Of a stretch of DNA of 64,000 bases, positions 17,412 through 26,066 are shown in pieces (within the stretch, counting starts at the first letter, position 1; every line of letters begins with the position of its first letter). Source of the stretch: Spartinivicinus marinus. Its GTDB lineage: Bacteria > Pseudomonadota > Gammaproteobacteria > Pseudomonadales > Zooshikellaceae. The stretch is taken from NCBI RefSeq assembly GCF_026309355.1, contig NZ_JAPJZK010000001.1, positions 5,662,501 through 5,726,500 of the forward strand, read 5' to 3'. The notes beneath the pieces are model-generated. The model was not told the DNA's origin and ran no database searches. It worked only from the letters and a program-made list of their open reading frames with translations. Made by a program: the position numbers and the translations under genes.

Positions 17412-17510
17412 AGGGCTAGATGAAGGATACAGAACACGCAGCAAGTCCATCCCTGGATGCTCTAATCGGCATCCATGCCTCATAAGGTTCTGTATTCTTC
17501 ATCTAACCTT
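17412..17510. repeat. Hairpin repeat copy 2 (purine-operon family)
   Basis: The arms AGATGAAGGATACAGAAC (17418-17435) and GTTCTGTATTCTTCATCT (17487-17504) pair with one mismatch. The 51-base loop (17436-17486) is nearly identical to copy 1. Compared with copy 1 the arm changes AGA to GAA and the opposite arm changes to match. The xdhC stop codon (17503-17505) falls inside the right arm. Confidence 0.9.
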
Positions 17511-18363
17511 TAGCTGTAACTTCTGTTACTAATGACTTTAATTGCTGCCACTGGATTCCTTGTTGCTTTTCTTGCTGTTTATCATTGTTCGATTGGTGTT
17601 GTTGATAATGGTTGATAATTTCACCTGCAATGGAAACCGCCACTTCCATGGGGCGTTTACCCGGCACTTCATTCAGTCCCACTGGGCACTGAATACGACT
17701 GATGATGTTGTCATCAAATTTTTTGTGGGTTAAGCGCTGTTTAAAGCGTCGCCATTTTGATGTTGAACCAATCAGGCCTAAATAACTAAAATGGTTACGC
17801 TTTAAAATGGTCTCACAAATGTCGTAGTCTAATTGATGGCTGTGAGTCATCACCAAAAAATAACTGTTTGCAGGCATAAGGTGGACTTCATCTGCCGGAT
17901 ATTTGCTAGTAATTGTTTTAACATTATTAGGAGTAGCTAACGGAAATTGATCAGGCCGACTATCCACCCAGCTAACCTGACAAGGTAGTTCACCTAAAAT
18001 TGAAATTAAAGCCTTTCCCACATGACCAGCACCAAATAACATAATACTCACTTGGCGGGCACTGAATTGTTCAAACAATACGATAGTGCTGCCTCCGCAA
18101 CATTGTCCCAGGGAAGGGCCTAAAGGAAAATACGCTAGGTGTTGCTGAGGTTGTTGTTCTGCCAACATTTTTTGTGCAGTGGCAATAATCTGATATTCCA
18201 AATGACCACCACCAATCGTATCGTATGTTGTATTGACACTGACTACCATTTTTGTGCCAGAATCTCTTGGTGTAGAACCGCGGGTCGCTAATAGTGTTAC
18301 TAACACAAAAGCATCACCTGATGTATTAAGTTGATTAACGGCCTCTACCCAGTTCATGCTCAT
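17503..18363 (-). CDS. xdhC: Xanthine dehydrogenase accessory protein XdhC
   Basis: This 286-residue protein delivers the sulfurated molybdenum cofactor to xanthine dehydrogenase. The N-terminal XdhC/CoxI domain holds RGSTPRDSGTKMVV and GGGHLEYQ. The C-terminal Rossmann-like domain holds MLFGAGHVGKAL and SYFLVMTHSHQLDY, ending with YLGLIGSTSKWRRF. Its ATG overlaps the xdhB stop (TAATG), so it is translationally coupled. The last codons lie in a hairpin repeat, which might affect mRNA 3' stability or downstream expression. Confidence 0.95.
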   Translation of the reverse strand: MSMNWVEAVNQLNTSGDAFVLVTLLATRGSTPRDSGTKMVVSVNTTYDTIGGGHLEYQIIATAQKMLAEQQPQQHLAYFPLGPSLGQCCGGSTIVLFEQFSARQVSIMLFGAGHVGKALISILGELPCQVSWVDSRPDQFPLATPNNVKTITSKYPADEVHLMPANSYFLVMTHSHQLDYDICETILKRNHFSYLGLIGSTSKWRRFKQRLTHKKFDDNIISRIQCPVGLNEVPGKRPMEVAVSIAGEIINHYQQHQSNNDKQQEKQQGIQWQQLKSLVTEVTAKG

Positions 18364-20822
18364 TAACGACCTGCTTTGCTTGCGGTTTGGATTAACTCAA
18401 CAGCTTGTAAGACACGCTCTGGTGTTGCAGGTGTGTGTAGTTGGGGGCTAATGGTGTAACCAGATAAACTGGAAATGGCATCTCGAATAGCTGACCAAAC
18501 AGAAATAGCCAGCATAAAAGGCGGTTCTCCTACCGCTTTAGAGTGGTAAATTGTGGCTTCTTGATTAGTGCTTTCAAACAGTTTTACACGAAAGTCGAGG
18601 GGTGAATCACTAATGGCTGGAATTTTGTATGTGGCAGGGCCGGTAGTCATTAATTGTCCTTGGCTATTCCATACCAGTTCTTCTGTTGTCAGCCAGCCCA
18701 TTCCTTGGATAAAGCCACCTTCAATTTGGCCAATATCAATAGCTGGATTAAGGGACTTACCCACATCATGCAAAATATCCACTCTCAATACTTTATATTC
18801 ACCTGTGAGGGTATCAATCAACACCTCTGAGACGGCTGCACCACTGGCGAAGTAAAAAAAAGGTCGACCCGCAGCTTTATTGCGGTCGTAATGAATTTTT
18901 GGGGTGCGATAATAACCCGTGGCTGACAGTGAAACTCGATTACGATAAGCAAGCTGTACTAGCTCAGCAAAATTGAGGGTGTTTTCACCAAATCTGACGT
19001 GGTTATTGATAAAAACAACCTCTGTTGGTTCAATTGTAAAATGTTGAGCGACAAATTCAATTAAACGCTTTTTAATAATTTGTGCTGCATTTTGTGCTGC
19101 TTTACCGTTAAGGTCAGTGCTAGAAGAAGCGGCAGTTGGCGAAGTATTTGGGACTTTATCTGTTCGGGTGGCTGACACGCAAATGGTATCAATGTCCACC
19201 TGGAACTCTTCTGCAACAATTTGAGCCACTTTGGTCAACAGACCTTGCCCCATTTCGGTACCACCATGGTTTAAATGAATGCTGCCATCGGTATACACAT
19301 GTACTAAGGCTCCTGCTTGATTCAGGTGTTGTACAGTAAAGGAAATACCAAACTTGACGGGGGTTAATGATAGCCCTTTTTTTAGAACTTCATTTTGTTG
19401 GTTAAAAGCAACGATTTGCTTACGACGCTGCTGGTAATCGGCACTTTGTTCTAGCTGATTAACCAGCTCAGGAATAACATTCTGCTCCACCACCTGATAA
19501 TAGGGGGTGGTGTGTCGAGAGCCTTCAGCGGGTTGTTTTATATGAAAGCCTTCAGCAGGTTTTATATAATTAGCGCCCTCAGTAAGTGATGTTTTATGAA
19601 AGCCTTCCGTAGATGAAGTCCTTGTTTTGCAATAGCCGTCATAAAAATTCATTTTACGAATGCTTAATGGGTCTTTACCTAAGTAGCGGGCAATATCGTC
19701 AATTGCCGCTTCAATGGTGATCATGCCTTGAGGGCCGCCAAACCCACGAAAGGCGGTATTAGATACTTTATGTGTCTTACAGCGGTTACCAATAATTTTG
19801 ACTTGATCAAGATAATAAGCATTATCTGCATGGAACATCGCACGGTCGACAATAGCATCGGATAAATCGGGGGAGTAACCACAGTCACCATTTATGGTAA
19901 TTTCAGCACCTAAAATGCGTCCTTGGTGGTCAAAGCCTATATGATAATTATTGTCAAAGGGGTGGCGTTTGCCTGTCATAATCATATCATCGCCCCGATT
20001 TAAACGAAGTTTTACAGGCTGTTGAGTTATTTTGGCTAACAAAGCAGCTAAACAAGCCCAAGGGGCCGCTTGAGTTTCTTTGCCTCCAAAGCCTCCCCCC
20101 ATTCTGCGCATATCCACGGTGACTAAGTTAAAAGGAATCCCCAATATTTCAGCCACCAGTTTTTGCACTTCTGATGGATGTTGACTAGACGTCAGTATTA
20201 GCATTCCGTCATCTTCTGTAGGGATAGCGTTAGCGACTTGGCCCTCTAAATAAAAGTGTTCTTGTCCTCCAATCACTATACGACCAGTTATGTTATGTGG
20301 AGCATTGGCAATAGCTTCGGTAGCATTATTTCTTTTCATGATGTGGGGCGGGCGGACGAAGCTTTGTTGTTTTAATGCATCGGTAATATCGAGAATGGCT
20401 GGTAGCGGTTCGTATTCAACCAGGGCTAATTGAGCAGCTTGTAAGGCTTGTTGATGGGAGAGGGCGGCTACGGCAAACAGGGGTTGTCCATAAAACTCGA
20501 TAGTGTCATCAACCAACAGTTTATCACCTGGATATACGGGGCCAATATCTAATTGGCCGGGTACATCACTGGCAGTTGCCACTGCAACCACTCCCTCGGC
20601 TGCATAGACAGCCGTTAAATCCATTGACTTTATTTTGCCGTGAGCAATTTGACTTTTACCAACCGCTGCATGAAGTTGATTTGCTGCACTGATTTGGTCA
20701 TCAACATATATCGCTTCACCAGTGACATGCTTATGGGCACTTTCATGTTTTTCCGCTTGCCCAACTGCTCCTTTAATAGGAGAAGTTACTTGAGTCATAT
20801 CAAGTTCAGTTAGTTTACGCAT
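18363..20822 (-). CDS. xdhB: Xanthine dehydrogenase molybdopterin subunit XdhB
   Basis: This 819-residue large subunit carries the molybdenum site that hydroxylates hypoxanthine and xanthine to urate. Family motifs are HVTGEAIYVDD, the glycine-rich MGGGFGGKE, FRGFGGPQGM, LNHGGTEMGQGL and the late active-site segment KAVGEPPFMLAISVW with the catalytic Glu. An unusual stretch at about residues 400-436 contains four short xEG repeats not expected between MNFY and TPYYQVVE. The start at 20822 overlaps xdhA by 8 bases; an ATG eight codons later is possible. It forms the usual xdhABC order with its neighbours. Confidence 0.95.
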   Translation of the reverse strand: MRKLTELDMTQVTSPIKGAVGQAEKHESAHKHVTGEAIYVDDQISAANQLHAAVGKSQIAHGKIKSMDLTAVYAAEGVVAVATASDVPGQLDIGPVYPGDKLLVDDTIEFYGQPLFAVAALSHQQALQAAQLALVEYEPLPAILDITDALKQQSFVRPPHIMKRNNATEAIANAPHNITGRIVIGGQEHFYLEGQVANAIPTEDDGMLILTSSQHPSEVQKLVAEILGIPFNLVTVDMRRMGGGFGGKETQAAPWACLAALLAKITQQPVKLRLNRGDDMIMTGKRHPFDNNYHIGFDHQGRILGAEITINGDCGYSPDLSDAIVDRAMFHADNAYYLDQVKIIGNRCKTHKVSNTAFRGFGGPQGMITIEAAIDDIARYLGKDPLSIRKMNFYDGYCKTRTSSTEGFHKTSLTEGANYIKPAEGFHIKQPAEGSRHTTPYYQVVEQNVIPELVNQLEQSADYQQRRKQIVAFNQQNEVLKKGLSLTPVKFGISFTVQHLNQAGALVHVYTDGSIHLNHGGTEMGQGLLTKVAQIVAEEFQVDIDTICVSATRTDKVPNTSPTAASSSTDLNGKAAQNAAQIIKKRLIEFVAQHFTIEPTEVVFINNHVRFGENTLNFAELVQLAYRNRVSLSATGYYRTPKIHYDRNKAAGRPFFYFASGAAVSEVLIDTLTGEYKVLRVDILHDVGKSLNPAIDIGQIEGGFIQGMGWLTTEELVWNSQGQLMTTGPATYKIPAISDSPLDFRVKLFESTNQEATIYHSKAVGEPPFMLAISVWSAIRDAISSLSGYTISPQLHTPATPERVLQAVELIQTASKAGR
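19505..19622 (-). repeat. In-frame short repeats inside xdhB
   Basis: Imperfect DNA repeats built on AAAGCCTTCAGC / GAGCCTTCAGC and TTTTATAT, about 27-30 bases each, occur roughly four times. They encode successive STEG, LTEG, PAEG and PAEG units. The reading frame is kept, so this looks like an expanded surface loop. Confidence 0.7.
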
Positions 20823-22263
20823 AATCTGTTATCCTGATAATAGAAGAAGGGTTACTCACTTCTAAAAAGCACTTCCATAACAGATTTTGAGCGACTTGCA
20901 TGCGATAGTTTGCTGATGCTCTAACATCACTTAGAGGTTTAAAATCCTGGGTTAATGTTGCTGTTGCTGCGGTAATGGTTTGAGCCGTCCATGGTTGATG
21001 AAGCAATGCAGTTTCACAATGGCTGGCCCGCTTGGGAATTGCAGCCATTCCTCCAAAAGCAATATGAATATCTTTTATCTGGTTGTCTTTCAATTTTATA
21101 TAAAAAGCACCCAATATCGCTGAAATGTCATCATCGAAGCGCTTCGATATTTTATATATTTTTAATTGATAGCCAGGCTTGGCCTTTGGGATGTGAATAG
21201 CTTGAATAAATTCACCGGGTTGTAAATCAGTCACCTTATAATCGAGGAAGTAATCAGCAATCGCAATCTGGCGACTACTATTTGCCTGGCGTAAGGTCAG
21301 GCAAGCACCAACGGCAATGAGCACGGGTGGCATATCACCAATGGGAGAGGCATTGCCAATATTACCGCCAATGCTTCCTTGATTACGAATTTGCTGTGAG
21401 CCAAGCCGTTCCAACATTTTAGTTATTTCTGGGTATTGTTTTTCCAATAGTTGAAAACAATGGTTGTAAGTGACAGCTGAGCCAATGATTACAGTATCGA
21501 CGGTTTCTTTGATAGTGGTGAGTTCAGCAACATTTCCAAGGTTAATAAGCGTATTAAACTGCTGCTGTTGTTGAGTAACTAACAACGCTAGGTCTGTACC
21601 TCCTACTAGTAATCGGGCATCAGGGTAATGTTGTAGAAGATCTATCAGTTGTCGAATGGAGCGAGGAGCAAAATACTGATTGTGCCCATCCGTTAAACTC
21701 GTGATTTGATCTGTGTTTATTGATTTTAATTGGGCAACAATAGAAGCGGATTGTTGGTCACTGGCTTGAGGTGGAGGGAACTTAGCCACATGGGCTGCTG
21801 CATTCACAATGGCCCGATAGCCCGTACATCGGCATAGATTGCCTGATAACGCAGTGAATATTTGCGTTTTGGAAGGTACAGGATAATTTTTTGCCAGTGC
21901 ATACAAGGACATTACAAAACCGGGGGTGCAAAAACCACATTGGGAGCCGTGAAAGTCAACTATAGCCTGCTGTACGGGATGAAGCTGGTTGGTCGCTTGT
22001 AAACTTTCAACGGTAACTAATTGTTTACCATGTAAGCTGGCAAGAAAAGTAATGCAAGCATTAATAGACTTATAATGAAGTGTTTCACCGACTAGTTCAC
22101 CTACCACAACGGTACAGGCTCCGCAGTCCCCAGAGCCACAGCCTTCTTTGGTTCCGCAACGGTTTAAATAGTGACGCAAATAGTTAAGTACCGTGGTATT
22201 AGGGTTTATGTTTTCGACTGTCTGCACGGTGTCATCAAGCAGAAACTTTATTATCTTGGGCAT
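20815..22263 (-). CDS. xdhA: Xanthine dehydrogenase iron-sulfur/FAD subunit XdhA
   Basis: This 482-residue small subunit moves electrons from the molybdenum site to NAD+. The plant-type [2Fe-2S] motif CGTKEGCGSGDCGACT lies near residues 33-48 and the second cluster domain has CGFCTPG and CRCTG (about 110-150). The FAD-binding domain follows, with LLVGGTDLAL and QIRNQGSIGGNIGNASPIGD, then a C-terminal CODH-type domain. It is the first gene of the purine operon, so the operon promoter should lie in the 22264-22660 region. No regulator or purine permease gene is linked in this window. Confidence 0.96.
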   Translation of the reverse strand: MPKIIKFLLDDTVQTVENINPNTTVLNYLRHYLNRCGTKEGCGSGDCGACTVVVGELVGETLHYKSINACITFLASLHGKQLVTVESLQATNQLHPVQQAIVDFHGSQCGFCTPGFVMSLYALAKNYPVPSKTQIFTALSGNLCRCTGYRAIVNAAAHVAKFPPPQASDQQSASIVAQLKSINTDQITSLTDGHNQYFAPRSIRQLIDLLQHYPDARLLVGGTDLALLVTQQQQQFNTLINLGNVAELTTIKETVDTVIIGSAVTYNHCFQLLEKQYPEITKMLERLGSQQIRNQGSIGGNIGNASPIGDMPPVLIAVGACLTLRQANSSRQIAIADYFLDYKVTDLQPGEFIQAIHIPKAKPGYQLKIYKISKRFDDDISAILGAFYIKLKDNQIKDIHIAFGGMAAIPKRASHCETALLHQPWTAQTITAATATLTQDFKPLSDVRASANYRMQVAQNLLWKCFLEVSNPSSIIRITDYA

Positions 22264-22660
22264 ATTATTAGTTTATTATTACTTCCCTGTTTCTTATTGC
22301 AGCACTCGCTTTCAGTAGTCTGTTTCAATCAACAAACTGGGCCATATAACATTTGGCACACTGCTTTCCGTAGTTTTTAGGTAATATAATGCTTTATTAT
22401 GGTGCTAATCAAGTCTGATTTTGAAGGTTTAATGACAACCTTTTGGTGGATGCTTAAATTGACCGTTTTTGCCAGTTAACTTGTAAACATCTATTGACAG
22501 CGTTTAATTCTTTAATGGCTAGACCCTGTCAGTTAGCAATGAGGCAAAGTATATGGAACTCGTCTATGGTAATAGTGGCATTATTGAGACGATAAATAAG
22601 TAGGGTCTTTGTAATGTTAAAACACCACAATTGACCAAGAAACTAAAAGGAGTTAGTAAC
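22264..22660. other. Divergent control region between xdhA and a two-repeat protein gene
   Basis: These 397 bases separate divergently read genes and must contain the purine-operon promoter (minus strand) and the promoter for the gene at 22661. TTGACA occurs at 22494-22499, but the matching -10 (GGCTAG at 17-base spacing) is poor. I see no clear operator palindrome or RNA structure. Confidence 0.5.
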
Positions 22661-23197
22661 ATGTCATTACCTAAAGTCAATACGAATGTTGTTCAGGAGT
22701 TACAAGAAGCAAAAAGCACTATCAATAGACTTCAAGAGTATCAATCTAAAAATTGGGCTATAGGTTTAAATGGTGACACTTTTCAGCCTGACAATTTTTT
22801 AACATACTTTGATAATCGTGATTTAGCTTTTAATTACTATGTACAAAATAAAGGAGTAAGTATTGGCAACTCAACTGCGTATACTAATAATATTAATGAA
22901 GTTAAAAAATATGCGCTTGCTATCGTAGAGTCAGAAGTTTCTGCTACTAATAAAACAATTTCTGAACTGGAAAACTATAAAAATAATTTTTGGGCTATTG
23001 GCTTAAATGGTGATAGCCTCCAGCCAGATAATTTTAATAACTTCTTTGCCGATCGTAATATTCAGTTTAAACCTTTTGTAAGAAATAAAGGGGTTGAAAT
23101 TGGCCAAGAAAGTGCGTATGACGAAAATATCAATGCATTGAGAGAATACATTGGGCAGCTTGAAGATGTCCGCTCTACCATCGGTGTGGTTGCTTAA
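22661..23197 (+). CDS. Uncharacterised protein made of two tandem repeats
   Basis: I do not recognise this 178-residue protein. It consists of two copies of a repeat of about 78 residues. Each copy has a helical stretch (TINRLQEYQ / TISELENYK), then WAIGLNGD, QPDNF, an aromatic segment, NKGV-IG, and a second helical stretch (NINEVKKYA / NINALREYI). It has no signal peptide, membrane segment or Cys, so it is likely a soluble cytosolic or non-classically exported protein. The ATG at 22661 has an excellent ribosome site (AAAGGAG). It is read divergently from the purine operon and stands 88 bases before a di-haem cytochrome gene, with no evidence of a functional link. Confidence 0.8.
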   Translation: MSLPKVNTNVVQELQEAKSTINRLQEYQSKNWAIGLNGDTFQPDNFLTYFDNRDLAFNYYVQNKGVSIGNSTAYTNNINEVKKYALAIVESEVSATNKTISELENYKNNFWAIGLNGDSLQPDNFNNFFADRNIQFKPFVRNKGVEIGQESAYDENINALREYIGQLEDVRSTIGVVA

Positions 23198-23285
23198 GCT
23201 TTATATCAAATGACAGCAGCGGCTGGTTTTTCAGTCACTGCTGTTAAGTCTGTTAATTTAGCCTGATGTCTGGAAAATAATAAAA

Positions 23286-25409
23286 ATGCTCATACATCAC
23301 TTTCTATTGACTCTGTGGAAATTTATTAAAAAAAAGCTACATCTTGCTAGTAAAGTGATAGCCGTAATTGCTGTTACTATGGTGGTAGCTTTAATTATTG
23401 GAAAAGCATATCAGCACTGGGATGATGATCCTGAGCGGGGAGCAGTTGCTGTTGACAATGGCGCATTTGGCGAAAGTTATAAAACACCTATTTACCTTGA
23501 GCAAGGATGGTCAGAAGCAGACAGTTTATGGTTTTATAATACAACTCAAGGTTCAGGGTTATTACCCTATGATTTTTTCTTGGTTTTAGAACAGGTTGAT
23601 TCACAAGCATTATTCCGGGCAACCAGCAATATTGACAAGTTTCGTTATTTACCACAAAAACCTACCTTTTTTAACCCAGATGGACTGCCTGTTGGTTTTG
23701 TTAAAGATACTTATCAAGGCCATGACTATATGGGGTTTACATGTGCTGCTTGTCATACCGGTCAGGTGAATTATCAGGGTAAGGCCATTCGGATTGATGG
23801 TGGTCCTTCCATGGCTGATATGGTGGGGCTGCTTACTTCACTGCAAAAAGCAATGGAAGCAACGCTGGATGATCCGAATAAATTTGAACGTTTTGCCAAC
23901 AATGTGATTGCCCTGGATAATAACTACACTGATAGGCAACAGGTTAAGCAAGATTTACTCAGGTGGAATGACAATATCACACTATATAATATTTTAAACT
24001 ATAGTCATGTTAACTATGGTTATGCTCGGTTAGATGCTTTCGGACGCATTTATAACCGGGTGTTGCAGCATGTACAGAATAAATCCCAGGTTAGGGATGT
24101 ACTAACCCTGTTAAAAAGGCCTTCTCATCGGCAATTTCTGGCCAAAGAAGAAATAGATAAAGTATTAGATGGTATTAACGAAACCATTATTGATGATGAA
24201 CAGTTTGCAACCATTATTCGTCGATTAGCGTCAAAAGAGCCAGGCTATCCTGCTTTAAGTTTCAGAGATTTATTGCGTGTACGAAATGCACTCTTTAATG
24301 AGCCAAATGCGCCAGTGAGTTATCCTTTTTTATGGGATATCCCTCAATCAGATTTTGTTCAGTGGAATGGTTTGGCAAGCAATGCGGGGCTTGGTCCATT
24401 GGGTCGTAATACGGGTGAAGTGATAGGGGTATTTGGGATTTTAGACTGGGAGGAAAAAGAGCCTAGTTTCAGTCTGGCGGCATGGCTTTCAGGACAAAGT
24501 AATAAAAAGAAGCAAGTCGATTTTAAATCATCAATTAATTTAACTAATTTGAAACGCTTAGAAAACCAGTTAAGAAGTTTGCAGTCTCCAAAGTGGCCAG
24601 AACATATATTCGGCAAACTTGATCCACAACAAGTGGAAAAAGGACGGTTGATTTATGCGCAGTATTGTCAAAGCTGCCATGAACTCATAGATCGTGCGGC
24701 TTGGGATCGTTTAATGGTGGCTAAAATGTCCAGTATTGATTTGGTGGGTACTGACATTGCGATGGCGAGTAACAGCGTAAATTATATTGGTAATGCAGGT
24801 AATTTTAAACACATCTATCAAGGGACAGATGTTGGGGATGTGATTGTTGCCCAAACAGCACCTGTTGTGCAAATTCTAACAGCCGTCACCACGGGTGTGG
24901 TTGCAACACCAGATCCTGATAAGATTTTCTTACGGCGCTGGTTAGACTGGGTATATACATTAGGTATGTCATTTTTTGATAATACTATAAAAGCAAGTGT
25001 TAAAGCAGGAAACTATCAGCCAGATACTACAGCAAAGCCTTATCAATCACTGTTATCTTATAAAGCTCGATCACTGAATGGCATTTGGGCAACGGCACCT
25101 TATTTGCACAATGGCTCAGTACCTAGCCTATATGATTTATTATTACCAAAAAAACAACCGAACGATCCTGAGGATGGAAAATATCGGCCTGATAGCTTTA
25201 TGGTGGGCAGTCGAGAATTTGATCCGAAAAAAGTCGGCTTTAAATACACTGGATATCAAGGTACAGAGTTTAAAACTTTTATAGCAGGCAATAAGAATAG
25301 TGGCCATGAATATGCAGCTGGGAAAACGCCGCAGATGGACGGTACGAAACTGCCACCATTAACTGAGGAGCAGCGGTGGCAGCTAATTGAATATCTTAAG
25401 AGTATATAA
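23286..25409 (+). CDS. Large di-haem cytochrome c peroxidase-like protein
   Basis: This 707-residue protein has an N-terminal membrane anchor (about 20-42) and a periplasmic body with two c-type haem motifs, CAACH at 153-157 and CQSCH at 461-465. The region after each haem and the late segment LNGIWATAPYLHNGSVPSLYDLL are typical of the CcpA/MauG di-haem superfamily. Haem spacing (about 308 residues) is much longer than in classical CcpA (about 145-190) or RoxA rubber oxygenase (about 200), so it belongs to a large, poorly characterised branch. The electron donor and substrate are unknown. The ATG at 23286 follows a weak purine-rich stretch. A structured intergenic repeat begins 3 bases after its stop. 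Confidence 0.85.
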   Translation: MLIHHFLLTLWKFIKKKLHLASKVIAVIAVTMVVALIIGKAYQHWDDDPERGAVAVDNGAFGESYKTPIYLEQGWSEADSLWFYNTTQGSGLLPYDFFLVLEQVDSQALFRATSNIDKFRYLPQKPTFFNPDGLPVGFVKDTYQGHDYMGFTCAACHTGQVNYQGKAIRIDGGPSMADMVGLLTSLQKAMEATLDDPNKFERFANNVIALDNNYTDRQQVKQDLLRWNDNITLYNILNYSHVNYGYARLDAFGRIYNRVLQHVQNKSQVRDVLTLLKRPSHRQFLAKEEIDKVLDGINETIIDDEQFATIIRRLASKEPGYPALSFRDLLRVRNALFNEPNAPVSYPFLWDIPQSDFVQWNGLASNAGLGPLGRNTGEVIGVFGILDWEEKEPSFSLAAWLSGQSNKKKQVDFKSSINLTNLKRLENQLRSLQSPKWPEHIFGKLDPQQVEKGRLIYAQYCQSCHELIDRAAWDRLMVAKMSSIDLVGTDIAMASNSVNYIGNAGNFKHIYQGTDVGDVIVAQTAPVVQILTAVTTGVVATPDPDKIFLRRWLDWVYTLGMSFFDNTIKASVKAGNYQPDTTAKPYQSLLSYKARSLNGIWATAPYLHNGSVPSLYDLLLPKKQPNDPEDGKYRPDSFMVGSREFDPKKVGFKYTGYQGTEFKTFIAGNKNSGHEYAAGKTPQMDGTKLPPLTEEQRWQLIEYLKSI

Positions 25410-25412
25410 GGG

Positions 25413-25541
25413 CTATACCCTTCACGAATGACTTTTAGGGTTTGTTGTCATCACTCCTCACCCCAATCACCTATTATTTATAGGCTCATGGGGCCTCGTC
25501 GCTCGACGGCTGCCCCTAAAAGCCATTCGCTTTGGCTATAG
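25413..25541 (+). repeat. Structured intergenic repeat, TATACYCTTC family, copy 1
   Basis: This 129-bp element starts just after the di-haem gene stop. Its nested stems are CTATACCC / GGCTATAG (25413-25420 with 25534-25541), CGAATG-A-CTTTTAGG / CCTAAAAG-C-CATTCG (25425-25439 with 25515-25529), CCCCA / TGGGG (25461-25465 with 25489-25493) and CTAT / ATAG inside. Copy 2 at 32126-32253 shares the architecture with different, still pairing, bases. The remainder of the gap to 25791 is AT-rich and shows nothing else beyond the leader of the DUF4212 gene. Confidence 0.85.
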
Positions 25542-25791
25542 GTCAGTCATCATTCCCCAGAAACCTAAAATGGATGACCATTTAGGTTTCTTATCTTCCT
25601 TAATTTTACACCTGAAAAAGAGTCGATAAGGCTTGCCTATATTGAGTTCTTGTACGATAAATTTTTGTGTTTTCTAATATACATTAGCAGTCTATACCTT
25701 AGTGATTTTACCAGGCATTATTAGGCTTACCCTTTATATTAAAAATAATAAGTGATAACTAACTGTATTTAATGGCTAAGGAGATAAAATA

Positions 25792-26058
25792 ATGGCCTTT
25801 GAAAATAAAGAAAAAGCCAAGGCATATTGGAAAGAGAATATTCACTTAATGCTGAAATTGTTGACGATATGGTTTGTGGTGTCTTTTGGTTGCGGTATTT
25901 TATTTGTAGAGGTGTTGAACGCAATTCAAATAGGTGGATTTAAATTGGGCTTTTGGTTTTCTCAGCAGGGTGCTATTTACGTCTTCATTGGGTTAATTTT
26001 TGTCTATGTAGGAAAAATGAACAAGCTTGATCGTAAATATAACGTACAAGAAGACTAG
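25792..26058 (+). CDS. DUF4212 small subunit of a sodium:solute symporter
   Basis: This 88-residue inner-membrane protein has two hydrophobic segments (about 20-42 and 55-78), a KAYWKEN N-terminus and a [13 protein letters not shown]-terminus, as in DUF4212. In known cases it partners the VC_2705-type sodium:solute symporter encoded next, here after 8 bases. The start has a clear ribosome site (AAGGAG). Its role is probably stabilisation or regulation of the symporter. Confidence 0.93.
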   Translation: MAFENKEKAKAYWKENIHLMLKLLTIWFVVSFGCGILFVEVLNAIQIGGFKLGFWFSQQGAIYVFIGLIFVYVGKMNKLDRKYNVQED

Positions 26059-26066
26059 AGATTGTT

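Noticed and set aside
15810-17510. Hairpin repeats as integron attC sites
   Set aside because: The ends lack the RYYYAAC / GTTRRRY core sites, there is no integrase gene, and the enclosed genes are core operon genes.
22494-22522. Sigma-70 promoter starting at TTGACA
   Set aside because: The sequence at the -10 position (GGCTAG) is a poor match, so I did not list it.
23286-25409. RoxA-type rubber oxygenase
   Set aside because: The haem spacing (about 308 residues) is far from RoxA (about 200) and no diagnostic feature beyond the shared di-haem fold is visible.
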